Part shown: piece after piece, positions 41,101-51,928 of the stretch
Position numbering within the stretch: the stretch's first letter is position 1
Layout of the letters: every line of letters starts with the position of its first letter
Source: Lodderomyces elongisporus
Taxonomy: Eukaryota; Ascomycota; Pichiomycetes; Serinales; Debaryomycetaceae
Reading direction: 5' to 3'
DNA: 64,000 bases
Assembly (NCBI RefSeq): GCF_030384665.1
Contig: NC_083676.1
Span: 434,001-498,000 of the forward strand
Notes under the pieces: model-generated
What the model was told of the DNA's origin: nothing
Database searches by the model: none
Seen by the model: only the letters and a program-made list of their open reading frames with translations
Position numbers and translations under genes: made by a program

Positions 41101-43778
41101 GGTGAAAGATCTGGTAGATATTTTTTATTATAAGAATAAATAAGTTTACTGGATATGTCTTGGATTGCCCCACTCTTATTCTTCTTTTTTCTGGGGGGGA
41201 GGAGGTATATAAATGGATTTATGTGTGTATTATATTTTTTAGTATAAAGTAGGCTTGCAGATACCGGAGGTTGGAGTTTTCGTTTTTTTCTTTTTCTTCT
41301 GGCTGTTGCATAAGTTGAGTTAAGGGAAAAGATGGAGGAGGAGGGGGGGGAGTGGGGAAAGGTTAAAATAAGGAAGAAAAAAAAAAAAGGGGGCAACAAA
41401 GGGTGGAAAAAAAAGAGAAAAAAGAAAAAGAGAAAAAAAAGTCCGATATTTACCACGTGCAACTTACAGGTCTATATTTATTTTTCTTTATTATCATTAT
41501 TACGTTTTTTAGCTCAACATTTTGACAAATTCAGTTAAACCACAGGTTTTCTCTTTTAGTGTGTGTGTGCTTAATATTGGTTTGTTGTTGAGGCTTATTG
41601 TATAAAGGTAATTGAAAAAAAACAACAACAACGAAAAAAAACAACAACCTTTAGCAGTGAGTTTTATCAAGTGCATTGTGTGTTGTCTTTTTCTTTTGTT
41701 CTACTTCTATTAATTCTAGTTTTAGTTTTTGGCAAGGGAAGGGGAGGGTGTCCTTTTTTTTTAATTTATTGGAATTTCAAGAGGGTGGGAGATGCTAGAT
41801 ACTTTGCTGGTGAAGTGTCCAATCATATTTCATGTTTCAGTAAAACCAGTATTTTGAAACGGTATCCTTAGTTGTGTTTTACACTAACAAATTGTGATGC
41901 CTTTCTTCCTCTCTCCCTCTCTCCACAATCACACACACACATACATACATACACTTCTCGGGGTTTCTATAAATCTTGGCTAACTTGTGGGGAGAGAACA
42001 CAAGAATCTTTTTTTTTTATTTTTTTTTTTTATTTTTTATTTTATAATTATTTTATTTCTTCGAGATCTCTCCACACACACAAACACACACCCTCTCTCT
42101 CTTTCTTACTCTTTTCCCTCTTTCTCACTACAAACATTGATAAAAGAGAGAACAGAGATAAAGTTATCAATAGAGCAAAGGTATATTGAGTAGAAAGTAC
42201 CTATTGTCATTGTATACTCTTATGCTATACATAAAACATCAAGGACAGGGTAGAAGGAAGTACAATAACCTAAAAAAAAAAGTTCTCTGTTGTTGTTGTT
42301 GTTGTGGTTCTTCGTAGTTGAGTATTTGGATGGTGTCCCTCTTTTCTTTTTTTTTTTTTTTGGTTTTTTGTTCTCAGTTTGTTGGGAGATGTTAATTGTC
42401 ATTCGACGGAGTTTTGTAATTTTTTATATTTTTATTTATTTTATTTATTATTTATTTTTTATTTTATTTTATTTATTTCTTTGTTCGGTCTTTTGTACGA
42501 GAGGCTCATGCCACTTTATGTACGATGATTATGCAAAGTAAACAAGTACACTGTACACACTGTACACACTGTATACACTGTACACATGTAATCTATTCAA
42601 CAAACCAAGTAAGACCTTGACACTCATCCTATTATTCGCAAACTTACAGAGACTCACATTTTACTCTGCTATTCTTTTACACTGGGCAACAAGGTTCAAC
42701 ACTCTTTTTATTATAACATTTTATTATAACATCTTATTAACACTTTTTATTATATTTTCTTAACCTGCTTTTTTTTGCAATCGCTGTTTTTCTTTATTTC
42801 TGATTTGTGGAGTAAGGAGATGGGAAAGAGGAGAAGGCAAGAAGGCAAGATTGGAGATGAAGATTAATTGGTTGTATGGGTATTATTTTGAGGTCTATTC
42901 TCTCTCTTTCCCTTTCCCTTTTTTTACATTACAGTTCTTGAAAGTAAACAACAAAAAAAGAGTCCTCGATATTATCAACCAAATTTTTTATGTAGGAAAT
43001 ATCTCTTGGGGGTAAGATACAGATATACCCCTCTCACTACTCCACCCTTTCCTTCCCTTTCCTTTCTTTTGGTTTACTCTACTTCTCCACACATACATTA
43101 ACAATCTTTACAAAAAAATGTAGAAGCCAAAACAGAAAGAGGGGGGGAGGTCAACTTGTTCTTTTTTCCACTTTTACACTTTTCCATCCATTGTATAAAT
43201 ACAGGTCTCTATCCCATCCTCAATCTTGTTCTTCTGGTTTGTTTTATTTATCAACTTTCACCATTGGCTTTATAACAACCATAACCAACAACATCAACAA
43301 CAACATCAATACTCACCACTGACTCATTCATTCAGCTTTTAGTTTGCCATACACCGTATAATTCTCAAACAATAGAATCACATAACCCAAAACAATACAA
43401 AAACAATACAAAAAAGAAAAAAGAAAACTACGCACCACTTCTAAAGAATAATAGAAGAACCTAAACTACAACTACAACTACAACTACAACTAAAACAACA
43501 ATAATTTGGTTTCTTGACATTCATTCTTTTAACCAATTACTTTTCAGATTTTAGTTTTTCAGTTTTAACAATCCACAAGACCTTTCTTTTTTTTTTTGGT
43601 TTTCTTTCAGTAACAATTTACTTTTTTATTGTTGCCACCACACCCCTCCAGAAAAAGAAGACAATCGAGTAAAATTTAAAATTTATAAATTTTATATATA
43701 AAATTATAAATTATAAAATTATAAATTTAGATTTTTTTTTTTTTGCGAACAAGAAATATTCACGCCTTTTCTTTTCCA

Positions 43779-43866
43779 CCCCCACAATCCCCCATTAATC
43801 CGACCACCCCCACTTTTACTCCCACAAACACAAACACCAACACTAACACTAACACTCCCCACCCCC
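43779..43866. promoter_or_regulatory. C-rich block with Mig1-like sites upstream of ACS1
   Basis: Four C-rich motifs with adjoining A/T runs occur within 90 bases, about 190-270 bases before the ACS1 ATG: CCCCCACAAT near 43779, CCCCCATTAAT near 43789, CCACCCCCACTTTTA at 43804-43818 and CTCCCCACCCCC at about 43855-43866. The Mig1 repressor binds a GGGG core with an A/T flank, and ACS1-type genes are glucose-repressed in yeasts. This is inference from motif and gene type. Confidence 0.35.
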
Positions 43867-44051
43867 TAATTTAATATTTATAAAAAATTTCAAAAAAAAA
43901 ACAGATTAATTAATTCATAAATTAATTAACACACTCCACACAGTACAAACTCAACACGAGAAGATTAACTATATTAAATATTATTTATATTTTTTTTTTC
44001 TCCTTCTTTAAACTCAAGTATAAATACCCTAGATAATTTCCTCCCACAACA

Positions 44052-46121
44052 ATGCCAGAACAAAAAAATACTCTGCAAAAACAATCTCAGTCTCATATTT
44101 CCTTGGACCATGAAAAGATGCAACAACCACCACAAGGATTTTTCGACAGACAACCAAATGGCCAAGAGCCAAACTTGAAGGACTTTGCCACCTACCAAAA
44201 ATTGTACAATCAATCGATTCAAGACCCAAATGCATTTTGGACTAAACAAGCTCAAGAATACTTGCACTGGTCTAAACCATTTGAAGTTGCCAGATTCCCA
44301 CAAGACCCCAAGGATGACTTTAAAAATGGAGACTTGCCCGCTTGGTTTATCAATGGTGAATTGAATGCATGCTACAATGCAGTTGACCGCTGGGCATTGA
44401 AGAACCCCAACAAGCCAGCAATTATCTATGAGGCTGACGAGGTTGGAGAAGGCAGAATAATCACTTATGGAGAATTGTTGAAGGAGGTTTCCAAATTGGC
44501 CCAGGTTTTGGTCAAGTTGGGCGTCAAGAAGGGCGACTCGGTTGCAGTGTACTTGCCAATGATTCCAGAGGCTATCGTTACATTGTTGGCTATTGTCCGT
44601 ATTGGTGCCATGCACTCTGTGGTTTTTGCCGGCTTTTCTTCAGCCTCTTTGCGTGACCGTATCTTGGATGCCGACTCTAAGATTGTTATTACCGCTGACG
44701 AATCCAAGAGAGGTGGAAAGACTATTGAAACAAAGAAGATTGTGGATGGCGCATTGAAGGAATGCCCAGATGTACGCAATGTTATTGTGTTTAAGAGAAC
44801 TGGTAACCCACACGTGCCATTTGACAATTCCAACGGAAGAGACTTGTGGTGGCACGAGGAGATGGCCAAGAATGGCTCTTATTTCCCACCAACCCCAATG
44901 AATGCCGAAGACCCATTGTTTTTGCTTTATACCTCGGGCTCTACCGGTAAACCCAAGGGTGTCCAACACACCACTGCCGGTTACTTGTTGGGTGCACTCA
45001 TGACTACAAAGTATACCTTTGACGTTCACGAAGATGACATTTTATTCACTGCTGGTGACATTGGCTGGATTACAGGTCACACTTATTGTGTTTACGGTCC
45101 ATTGTTGAATGGTGCCACCTCTGTGGTGTTTGAAGGTACCCCTGCTTATCCAAACTTTTCAAGATACTGGGAAATTGTTGACAAGTACAAGGTTAACCAA
45201 TTTTACGTTGCTCCAACGGCTTTGAGATTGTTGAAGAGGGCCGGTACCAAGTATATTGAAAACTATGACCTTGGCTCATTAAGAGTTCTTGGTTCTGTTG
45301 GTGAACCAATTGCAGCTGAGGTTTGGCACTGGTATAACGACAATATTGGTCGTGGTAAAGCCCATATCGTTGACACTTATTGGCAGACAGAGTCTGGTTC
45401 TCACTTGTTGACTCCATTGGCTGGTATCACACCAACAAAACCAGGATCTGCCTCTTTGCCATTTTTCGGTGTTGAACCAAAGATTTTGGACCCAACCACT
45501 GGTGCTGAGTTGAAGGATAACGACGTTGAAGGTGTCTTGGCTATTAAACAAGCATGGCCATCCATCACAAGAGGTATCTACAATGACTATAATCGTTTTA
45601 TCGACACTTATTTGGCACCATACCCTAACCACTACTTTAGTGGTGATGGTGCAGCAAGAGACCTTGAAGGCTTTTACTGGATCTTGGGTAGAGTCGATGA
45701 TGTTGTTAATGTGTCTGGCCACAGATTATCAACTGCTGAGATTGAAGCTGCTTTGATTGAACATCAATTGGTTGCCGAGAGTGCCGTTGTTGGATATGCT
45801 GACGAATTGACTGGTCAAGCTGTTGCTGCTTATGTCGCTTTGAAGAAGGATAAGTTGCCAGCCAATACAACTGAAGAAGATCTCGAACTCATTAAAAAAG
45901 AGTTGGTTCTCACTGTGCGTAAAGAGATTGGTCCATTTGCTGCACCAAAGTTGATTCTTTTGGTTGACGACTTGCCAAAGACTAGATCTGGTAAGATTAT
46001 GAGAAGAATTTTGAGAAAAGTTCTTGCTGGTGAAGAAGACCAATTGGGTGACACTTCAACATTGTCCAATCCACAAGTTGTCCAACAAATTATCGACATT
46101 GTTCACAAGAGCAAGAAGTGA
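44052..46121 (+). CDS. ACS1: Acetyl-CoA synthetase, Acs1-type
   Basis: AMP-forming ligase making acetyl-CoA from acetate, ATP and CoA, used for growth on acetate and ethanol. The 689-residue protein starts at ATG 44052. The adenylate-forming signatures are [20 protein letters not shown] (P-loop-like), [41 protein letters not shown], and the acetyl-regulated catalytic Lys in [15 protein letters not shown]. Several variable blocks ([60 protein letters not shown] and LLVDDLPKT) are nearer Saccharomyces Acs1 than Acs2, which supports the glucose-repressed isoform. Codon 8 is CTG, probably Ser. Its very large upstream region fits complex regulation. Confidence 0.88.
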   Translation: MPEQKNTLQKQSQSHISLDHEKMQQPPQGFFDRQPNGQEPNLKDFATYQKLYNQSIQDPNAFWTKQAQEYLHWSKPFEVARFPQDPKDDFKNGDLPAWFINGELNACYNAVDRWALKNPNKPAIIYEADEVGEGRIITYGELLKEVSKLAQVLVKLGVKKGDSVAVYLPMIPEAIVTLLAIVRIGAMHSVVFAGFSSASLRDRILDADSKIVITADESKRGGKTIETKKIVDGALKECPDVRNVIVFKRTGNPHVPFDNSNGRDLWWHEEMAKNGSYFPPTPMNAEDPLFLLYTSGSTGKPKGVQHTTAGYLLGALMTTKYTFDVHEDDILFTAGDIGWITGHTYCVYGPLLNGATSVVFEGTPAYPNFSRYWEIVDKYKVNQFYVAPTALRLLKRAGTKYIENYDLGSLRVLGSVGEPIAAEVWHWYNDNIGRGKAHIVDTYWQTESGSHLLTPLAGITPTKPGSASLPFFGVEPKILDPTTGAELKDNDVEGVLAIKQAWPSITRGIYNDYNRFIDTYLAPYPNHYFSGDGAARDLEGFYWILGRVDDVVNVSGHRLSTAEIEAALIEHQLVAESAVVGYADELTGQAVAAYVALKKDKLPANTTEEDLELIKKELVLTVRKEIGPFAAPKLILLVDDLPKTRSGKIMRRILRKVLAGEEDQLGDTSTLSNPQVVQQIIDIVHKSKK

Positions 46122-46504
46122 GCCATTGCTAGAAAATATTAAAATAAGATAAAAAGAAAAAGAAAAATTTGAAAATGAAGCTGAAGCTGAAGCTGAAATG
46201 AAGGGAGAGTAGATGTTGATTTAGAGATGTGATGGCTTGCTTTCTTTGTGATTTTTTTTTTCAAAAAAAAAAAAAAAAGAAAAAAAAGAAACCGGGAAAA
46301 AAAGTAGATGCAATACTATACCTTGTTAGACAGTTTATTTCTTTAATATATTGATTATATGTTTATTTATGCTTAAAAGTCTTTGTTAAATATGTAGCAG
46401 CATGGGTAGTGGTGAAAGAAACAAAGTAAATGCTGAGACTCGGGACTTGATACTCTGTAATTGTAGCATTGATTGATATATATATACCCATATATTTATA
46501 AACA
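46122..46504. other. Convergent spacer between ACS1 and HEM4
   Basis: Contains 3' ends only, with a GAAGCT repeat near 46175-46195, A-rich homopolymers at 46265-46290 and a TA run. No gene is seen. Confidence 0.6.
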
Positions 46505-47356
46505 TTACTGACTATTACTTGTGTCAAACTCGATCATGGCTGAGCACAAACTCTCGGCATCCGGTCGTTGTGCAACCACATCTGGTTTCAAGTCATTTGC
46601 TATCAAGTACTCTTCTGTAGTTGGTCCTATAACACCCAACTTCCAATACTTTTTACCTTCTCGGATATTCTGTTTCAAATGCTTCACTATATCGCGAGTT
46701 CCTTGTGGACTATAGAATATAACCCATCCTTGGCCATTCATCTCTGCATGAAGCTCCTGAAACTTGTCAATTATATCGTCGCGCTCCATCGTCTTGTACA
46801 TTACAAACTCTTCAAACTGGCTAAACCCTAAAAACTCGCACGGTACTGGTGTAGTTAATTTCTTTGGAATGATATCTTTTCTAATTTCACCAGTGAAAAA
46901 GACAATTTTTGTATTCACATCCTTGATATCATTAATGATCAAATCGGATAGTTTGGCACCGTTTCCAGCATCAATACCTCCACGCACATCTTTAAACCCA
47001 ACTTTCTTTAAGATGGAGTACGTTGCTGGCCCCACGGTATATCCAGTCTTGCTCAAAATCGTCTCCACAACATTTTCTTCATGGTTGCCCAAAATTGCAT
47101 CTTGTCTAATCTCTTCGATACATTCTTGAAACATCTCCACCGCTCGCTGCGATGTGATGATAAAGTACTGTGTGTCTTTGAGAAACGCATGGTTGGTGAG
47201 GTATTGCTTTGTTAGCAGCTTGTCCTTGTGCTCATGTGTGAGCAATCGAATAAATTTTGGAGAGTAATTCTTGGCTTGTAATAAAGCCTCATATGGATCC
47301 GTTGGTGTACTAGGATTTTTGAGTAAAATCACTGTTTGCTTATCGTCTATTGTCAT
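46505..47356 (-). CDS. HEM4: Uroporphyrinogen-III synthase
   Basis: Cyclises hydroxymethylbilane to uroporphyrinogen III with inversion of ring D, a cytosolic step of heme and siroheme synthesis. The 283-residue length fits the eukaryotic enzyme. The family is fast-evolving, but the pattern is clear: VILLKNPSTPTDPYEALL at the start, FIITSQRAVEMFQECIEE (the conserved T/SS-x-RAV element), VGPATYSILKKVGFKDVRGG (VGxxT..L...GF), KIVFFTGEIRKDIIPKKL, and the C-terminal GWVIFYSPQGTRDIVKHL and LGVIGPTTEEYL motifs. All parts of both subdomains are present. It is the second heme-pathway gene in this window after HEM15. Confidence 0.92.
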   Translation of the reverse strand: MTIDDKQTVILLKNPSTPTDPYEALLQAKNYSPKFIRLLTHEHKDKLLTKQYLTNHAFLKDTQYFIITSQRAVEMFQECIEEIRQDAILGNHEENVVETILSKTGYTVGPATYSILKKVGFKDVRGGIDAGNGAKLSDLIINDIKDVNTKIVFFTGEIRKDIIPKKLTTPVPCEFLGFSQFEEFVMYKTMERDDIIDKFQELHAEMNGQGWVIFYSPQGTRDIVKHLKQNIREGKKYWKLGVIGPTTEEYLIANDLKPDVVAQRPDAESLCSAMIEFDTSNSQ

Positions 47357-47879
47357 CTGTATACTTTAAAGTAAATGAAAATTTGTTGGCATAAAATGTA
47401 TATTACAAGGCACTTGCAGTAAAATGTGATTGGTAATTTGCGCGTGATAATTGGCAAATTGCAGTTTCGTTTTCTTTTCTCTTTTTTTTCCGTCTTCTTC
47501 TTCTTTTTCTTCTTTAGTTTGTATGTTTGTATGTTTGTTTGTTTAATTCATGATTATATTTCTGGTTAAGCAGGAGAAAAAAACCAAAACAAAATTGGAG
47601 TCAAAGGAAAACGGGATGAAGAGATGTAAGATGGTTACTCAGTTGAATGGTTTGTTGGATAGCATTCTACTCTTCAATAGCTTTAACAACCTTTCTATTA
47701 GAATCTGTTGTCTATCCAGTGTTTTGCGCCTTGTACCACTAGCATGCATATATATATGTATATATATACTTGCTTTTTACATTTTTACATTTAGCTTGTA
47801 GCCATATATTATAGCAGTGTGGGGCTATAATAGTTGCGCATAATGTATTTATGACAAAATATAGTTTTTCAACAACAAG
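47357..47879. other. Spacer between HEM4 and tRNA-Glu
   Basis: HEM4 promoter plus about 330 bases upstream of the tRNA. An 83-codon ATG frame at 47550-47801 has no recognisable features and is not called. Confidence 0.55.
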
Positions 47880-47951
47880 TCCTTTGTAGTGTAATGGCTA
47901 TCACGGTTCGCTCTCACCGAGCAGATCGGGGTTCGATTCCCCGCAAGGGAG
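47880..47951 (+). tRNA. tRNA-Glu (anticodon CUC)
   Basis: A 72-nt cloverleaf with no intron. The acceptor stem is TCCTTTG paired with CAAGGGA, followed by discriminator G. The D arm is GTAGTGTAATGGCTATCAC, and the anticodon stem GTTCG pairs with CGAGC around the loop CTCTCAC, giving anticodon CTC for GAG codons. The T arm CGGGGTTCGATTCCCCG contains the B box GGTTCGATTCC. It is colinear with known yeast tRNA-Glu. A T-run about 28-38 bases downstream can serve as the pol III terminator. No CCA is encoded, as expected in a eukaryote. Confidence 0.97.
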
Positions 47952-47978
47952 TTATTCAATTATAACAATTTAAAAACA

Positions 47979-47988
47979 TTTTATTTTT
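47979..47988 (+). terminator. Probable RNA polymerase III terminator of tRNA-Glu
   Basis: The first T4 run and the following T7 run after the tRNA lie at 47979-47990. Distance and composition are normal for pol III termination. Confidence 0.5.
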
Positions 47989-48122
47989 TTATATTTTTTC
48001 TCGGTACTGTTTTTTTTATTTTTACACAACTAAGTAGATCACACTAAACGATTTCTCATCTTTTTTTTTTCCATTATAATTCCTGAGCAAAGATTGAAAG
48101 GTTCAATATATCCGTTTATAAG

Positions 48123-48156
<34 letters not shown>

Positions 48157-49051
48157 GTTATGTTATATTGTTACTATTCTATATGGCTTTATTAACCAGA
48201 TCTTTTCTGCTTCATTTACTTTGCATTTACAATTGCATAAGGAATGGAAGTGGTTTTAGTTAATGTGTACAAAAGAAAAGCACTTTACCTTTTATATGTC
48301 ACTATCATCATTACCTCACTTGAAAAAAAGAGAGAATTTTTTTAACCACGATTTTGGTTGCAAAACTGGACCAAGTTTTCACCACACTTGGAAACCAGTT
48401 GGAAAGGACAGCAGAATAAAATGAACAAGACAAAGTATAGTCATTGACAATGATGATGAAAGTTTATCAAGAAATCAAAGTCTTTCATAGTTGTTTTTTT
48501 TTTGACTCACGTTTTACATCAATGAAAGACAGTTTTTAACATACAATCACATCTAGTTCTCACTCACTTCCCCCCCCCCCCTCCCCTCCTTCCCTATTGT
48601 TTAAACACCAAAAAACTTAGTTTTCCAAATATTTAAAAGTAGAGTTGAATTTTGAAAACAAAACTAAAAAGGAAAGAGAAAAGTAAAGGTCAGAGTTGAG
48701 AATACCTATAGTCTTGTCTTTTATTCACTAGTATTGAGCATCTCGTACTCGTGGAGATTCACGAAATGAAAGGAGAGGACACAATAATGAGCGGAACTTG
48801 GATTATTGTAAATGCACGATGTTCCCTTATCTAGCTTTTCTTTTTTTGTCTTTCTTTTTTGTTTGTTTTCTTTGAATTAGAACTCCCTTTGATTGCGAGC
48901 CCAACAAACAATTCAACTTGAGTTGGAAAACACCATAACAAATCATTAGTGCCAATGTACTCTGCAAAATTTCTTTTACAATTAAAACATCTACCTTGTG
49001 ACAAATGATGGGAAAGACCGTGGAAAATTGTCTACCCATACACTCACAATC

Positions 49052-49101
49052 AAGCTTGTATATATATACATATATATATATATATATTTATATACAAGCT
49101 T
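49052..49101. repeat. AT-rich palindrome with AAGCTTGTATA arms
   Basis: The left arm AAGCTTGTATA at 49052-49062 is exactly reversed and complemented by TATACAAGCTT at 49091-49101. Between them is almost pure TA sequence, so the whole 50 bp can form a hairpin or cruciform. Confidence 0.85.
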
Positions 49102-49769
49102 CTATTCGAGTCTGTGTGAATATTGCTTTGATGATTTTGTGTTAATTGAAGTAGAGCAAGCAGTTAGAAGGATAAACCAGAGGCAGTGTCAAAGAGCAAA
49201 CACATTACTTTACACTTCTTTGTCTATTTTTCTTTTCTTTCTTCTCTTAAAAAAAAGGGGAATCTAATATTGTTTTCTATGAAAAGTACAAGTTAAGTAT
49301 ACATTGTTGAATCAAAATGTATGTCTATTTTTTTTCCCTCTCTCTCTCTCTCTCTATTCGAAAAAGAAAAGAAGGGGCCATGCCAGCATGGTGTCCTGTC
49401 GAAATGAAGCTATAACAAATGAATAAAAAAGGTTTTTTCAAGTTGAAAAAAATCGGGAAATTCCAGAAAGAAAATTCGTGAGTTAGATATCACGACTCAC
49501 AAGTAGTTCTTGCCTGTTTCAACAAATGACTTACTCAAAGTCAAAAAGAAAAAAAGAAAACAAGAAAAAAAAGAAAACAAGGAAATGCAAAGGCCAAAAG
49601 CTATCCATAGCTAAGTTATATAACTTGTATTTGACCAGCTCCAAAAGCCAAAACTTGATTCCATTTTAATGAACAAAAGTTTTTTTTTTTTTCCTTTAAT
49701 CTATTTGTTCTTTTTAGTTTTTATTTTTCTAGTTTTTTTTTAGTTTTCTTTTTTTTTGGCAAACTTTAT

Positions 49770-50252
49770 TCATTTGAGTTGTTGTATTAGCACAAGTAAA
49801 GTGAAGGAAGTTAAAGCAATAAATGTCAACCAGAATAGACTAATCGAGTCTTGTATTCTGATTGAGATTTCCTTTAGTTGCTTTATACTCAGAGCAACAA
49901 CACTTGATGTTGCTATGGTTCCTTTAGAAGATGTAACGCTTGTTTCGTTTTTCAGTTCAAATATCAAATTGCACGAGCGATACGATTTGCGCTGCTCGGG
50001 TTCAACTTCTCCCACGTAGAATGGCTCTAGCATATCGATTGCAAAGTCCAGGTGTCCGACATCTTCAAACGCCTCTGTGGCGTCTGATCCTCCGCAATCG
50101 TACAAGACTTCGATCCCACCAATATGGTTTTTGGCAAAGTTGGTCAAGTCGTATACTTTATTGTATAAGATCATCCATAAATCGTCTGGCTCAGAATGTC
50201 TCTGTACTTCTTCCAATGAGACATAAGCAGGTCGCCTTGATGCTCTGGACAT
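49770..50252 (-). CDS. Cytochrome b5-like heme protein with C-terminal membrane anchor
   Basis: A 160-residue protein from ATG 50252. Residues about 7-90 form a cytochrome b5 fold: YVSLEEVQRHSEPDDLWMIL, NKVYDLTNFAKNHIGGIEVL, and DATEAFEDVGHLDFAIDML then YVGEVEP. Both axial heme ligands are present: His43 in HIGG, where most cytochromes b5 have HPGG, and the His in VGH. The C-terminus ends in a transmembrane helix (SLFWLTFIALTSFTLLVLIQ), implying a tail-anchored protein facing the cytosol, probably in the ER or outer mitochondrial membrane. The roughly 50-residue linker between them is longer than in the main Cyb5. It could donate electrons to desaturases or sterol enzymes, but may be a second, specialised b5. 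Confidence 0.85.
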   Translation of the reverse strand: MSRASRRPAYVSLEEVQRHSEPDDLWMILYNKVYDLTNFAKNHIGGIEVLYDCGGSDATEAFEDVGHLDFAIDMLEPFYVGEVEPEQRKSYRSCNLIFELKNETSVTSSKGTIATSSVVALSIKQLKEISIRIQDSISLFWLTFIALTSFTLLVLIQQLK

Positions 50253-50670
50253 GTTTGAATAATACGTATCTGTTTATATCGCTGAGTGTAGTACCTGTAC
50301 TAGTTCTTGTTCTTGCTCTAATTATCTTTTTCTTTATCTTTTTTTTTTTTTTGTTTCTTGTGTGTTTTGGTTTGGGTGATGAGCACTATTAAAAGTTGGG
50401 CATCAATTGGAATATTAGAGACAAAGCAAAAGAATAAATTTGTATGTGAAGCTGAACCTGGTCGATACTTGAAATAGTGATGATGAATGAAGTAGATGGG
50501 CAGTAGTGATGTTTCTTATGTGTCAAAGTTGGTGAACCAATTTCTCAACCTTGCACAAACACACACACTCTCTCTTTATCTTTATCTTATTTTCAATCTG
50601 TGTAAATCTCAAGACCAAGAATGTGAGTTATAGCCTTGACGTGTTAATTAACTGATTCTTTGGCTTTGCG

Positions 50671-50705
<35 letters not shown>

Positions 50706-51772
50706 GGAAAAGGAGTTTATGAAAGATGTCAACAATAGATGTGAGTAGGAAGTGGTGGTTAAATGTAAAAAAAACAACAAAAAATGACACTTTTTAAACA
50801 GAAAAGGTTGAATGAAAGGAAGAAAAGAAAAAGAGGAAAAAGAAAAAAAAAATAATTTCAGATTTGGTTCCAGTTCTCTGTCTCTCTGTCTCTGTCTCTG
50901 TCTCTCTGTCTTTCTTTTTTGTGTCATTTTTTGTGTGTCATATTTTTGTTAGTGTCATTTTTCTTTTGTGTGTATGTGTGTGTCTCTCTCTCTCTTTTTC
51001 TCTCTCTCCTAAATCCGGTTCTTTTCCTCTGTAATTTTCTCTGCCTCCAATCCCCCCACTGGCACCAACCTATACCAAGATGTTTACCAGATTGTAAAAA
51101 GAGTAAAGTCACCGTGAATCCCGAATACTACATTTTCAAACCCATACAATATATATATATATATATATATATTATAACCTTTGTACACATTTGTAGAGTG
51201 TGCAGCACAGGGGTGGACAAATAACAAATACACGGAAACTAATATTTTGCACCTATTAATCGTCTTTGATGTCTAAAGGTAATTGGATTTCACGACCATC
51301 GGTGACTCTCTACATCAAGATTCACCAGACCCATAACGTTCAAGTGAAAACGCCAAAGAAAACTAAAAAAAAAAGAAACGATTCAAAAAAAGGAAACGAT
51401 TGAAAAAAAAGAAATTGAAAGAAAAAAAAGGAAAGTAATTTTGACGCTATCTACAAGCTTAGCCAACCATGCAGAAGGGCGTTCATCAGTGTAGTGTTTC
51501 TTTTCATTTAGTTTTGACTCTTACTTCAGAATGCAGATGGACCATATTCTCTCTACCTTTCCGACCTTCCCTTGTGGTTGTGGTTGTTGAAGGAAGAAGA
51601 AAAAAGAAATCACAGTCGTATCTGCGAAGACTAAACCAATTTTTTTTTTTGACGCCCCATGCACTTTGCAATTTCTTTTCTTAATTTTCATCTTTTCTTT
51701 TCTTTTCTTTTCTTGTTTTGTTTTGTTTTGACTTGGTTTCTTATCCACTCTTTATACATTGTGGTTGACACA
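50253..51772. other. Spacer between the cytochrome b5-like gene and the small TM ORF
   Basis: About 1.5 kb with TA runs (about 50669-50699, 51149-51171), CT/GT microsatellites (about 50880-51008) and A-rich decamer-like repeats at 51361-51430. No gene is seen. Confidence 0.55.
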
Positions 51773-51928
51773 ATGGATTATGGATTATGGATATACAGGT
51801 GCATAATAGTATCGATTGTTGCTTCAACTGTAGTTGCTATTGTTGGTGTACTTTCATATAGTTGCAACAGATGGAAAACTCAAAAATTCATCAACATTAC
51901 TGAATGGGAACTAGAATTAGGCTATTGA
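51773..51928 (+). CDS. Candidate small single-pass membrane protein (51 aa)
   Basis: An ATG-started frame encoding 51 residues, starting MDYGLWIYRC. A strongly hydrophobic helix covers about residues 7-28 (IYRCIIVSIVASTVVAIVGV), flanked by Arg on one side and NRWKTQKF on the other, and the tail ends ITEWELELGY. Codons are well balanced, with none of the homopolymer artefacts that mark most short frames here. It sits about 700 bases upstream of AGE2. I do not recognise a family. It could be a true microprotein or a chance ORF. Confidence 0.4.
   Translation: MDYGLWIYRCIIVSIVASTVVAIVGVLSYSCNRWKTQKFINITEWELELGY

Larger units (their letters stand above)
37662..44051. other. 6.4-kb gene-free divergent spacer between MEP1 and ACS1
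   Basis: No reading frame from ATG exceeds about 75 codons with protein-like content. It holds homopolymers and microsatellites (TA run at about 38276-38292, GAA at 38326-38349, C11 at 38814-38824, four ACTTGT units at 39844-39868), four 9-bp CACTGTACA units at 42549-42584, and an AT-palindromic stretch at about 43676-43727. GATAAG-type sites, CACGTG boxes and a C-rich block sit near the two promoters. The leader just before ACS1 is pyrimidine/adenine-rich. I see no tRNA or recognisable structured RNA. Confidence 0.6.
47952..49769. other. 1.8-kb spacer downstream of tRNA-Glu
   Basis: No gene that I trust. It contains a GTT microsatellite at 48123-48157, C12 at 48570-48581, a 50-bp palindrome at 49052-49101 (separate entry) and CT repeats near 49338-49356. 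A 70-codon ATG frame on the minus strand (49039-48827) has a Lys/Arg-rich end and is noted only as a weak candidate. Confidence 0.5.

Noticed and set aside
43974..44615. 213-codon frame on the minus strand opposite ACS1
   Set aside because: It is antisense to highly conserved ACS1 coding sequence and has no ATG-based or family support.
48827..49039. 70-codon minus-strand ATG ORF near the palindrome
   Set aside because: There is a weak hydrophobic segment and the Lys-rich end comes from a T-rich strand. There is no family, so it was left uncalled.
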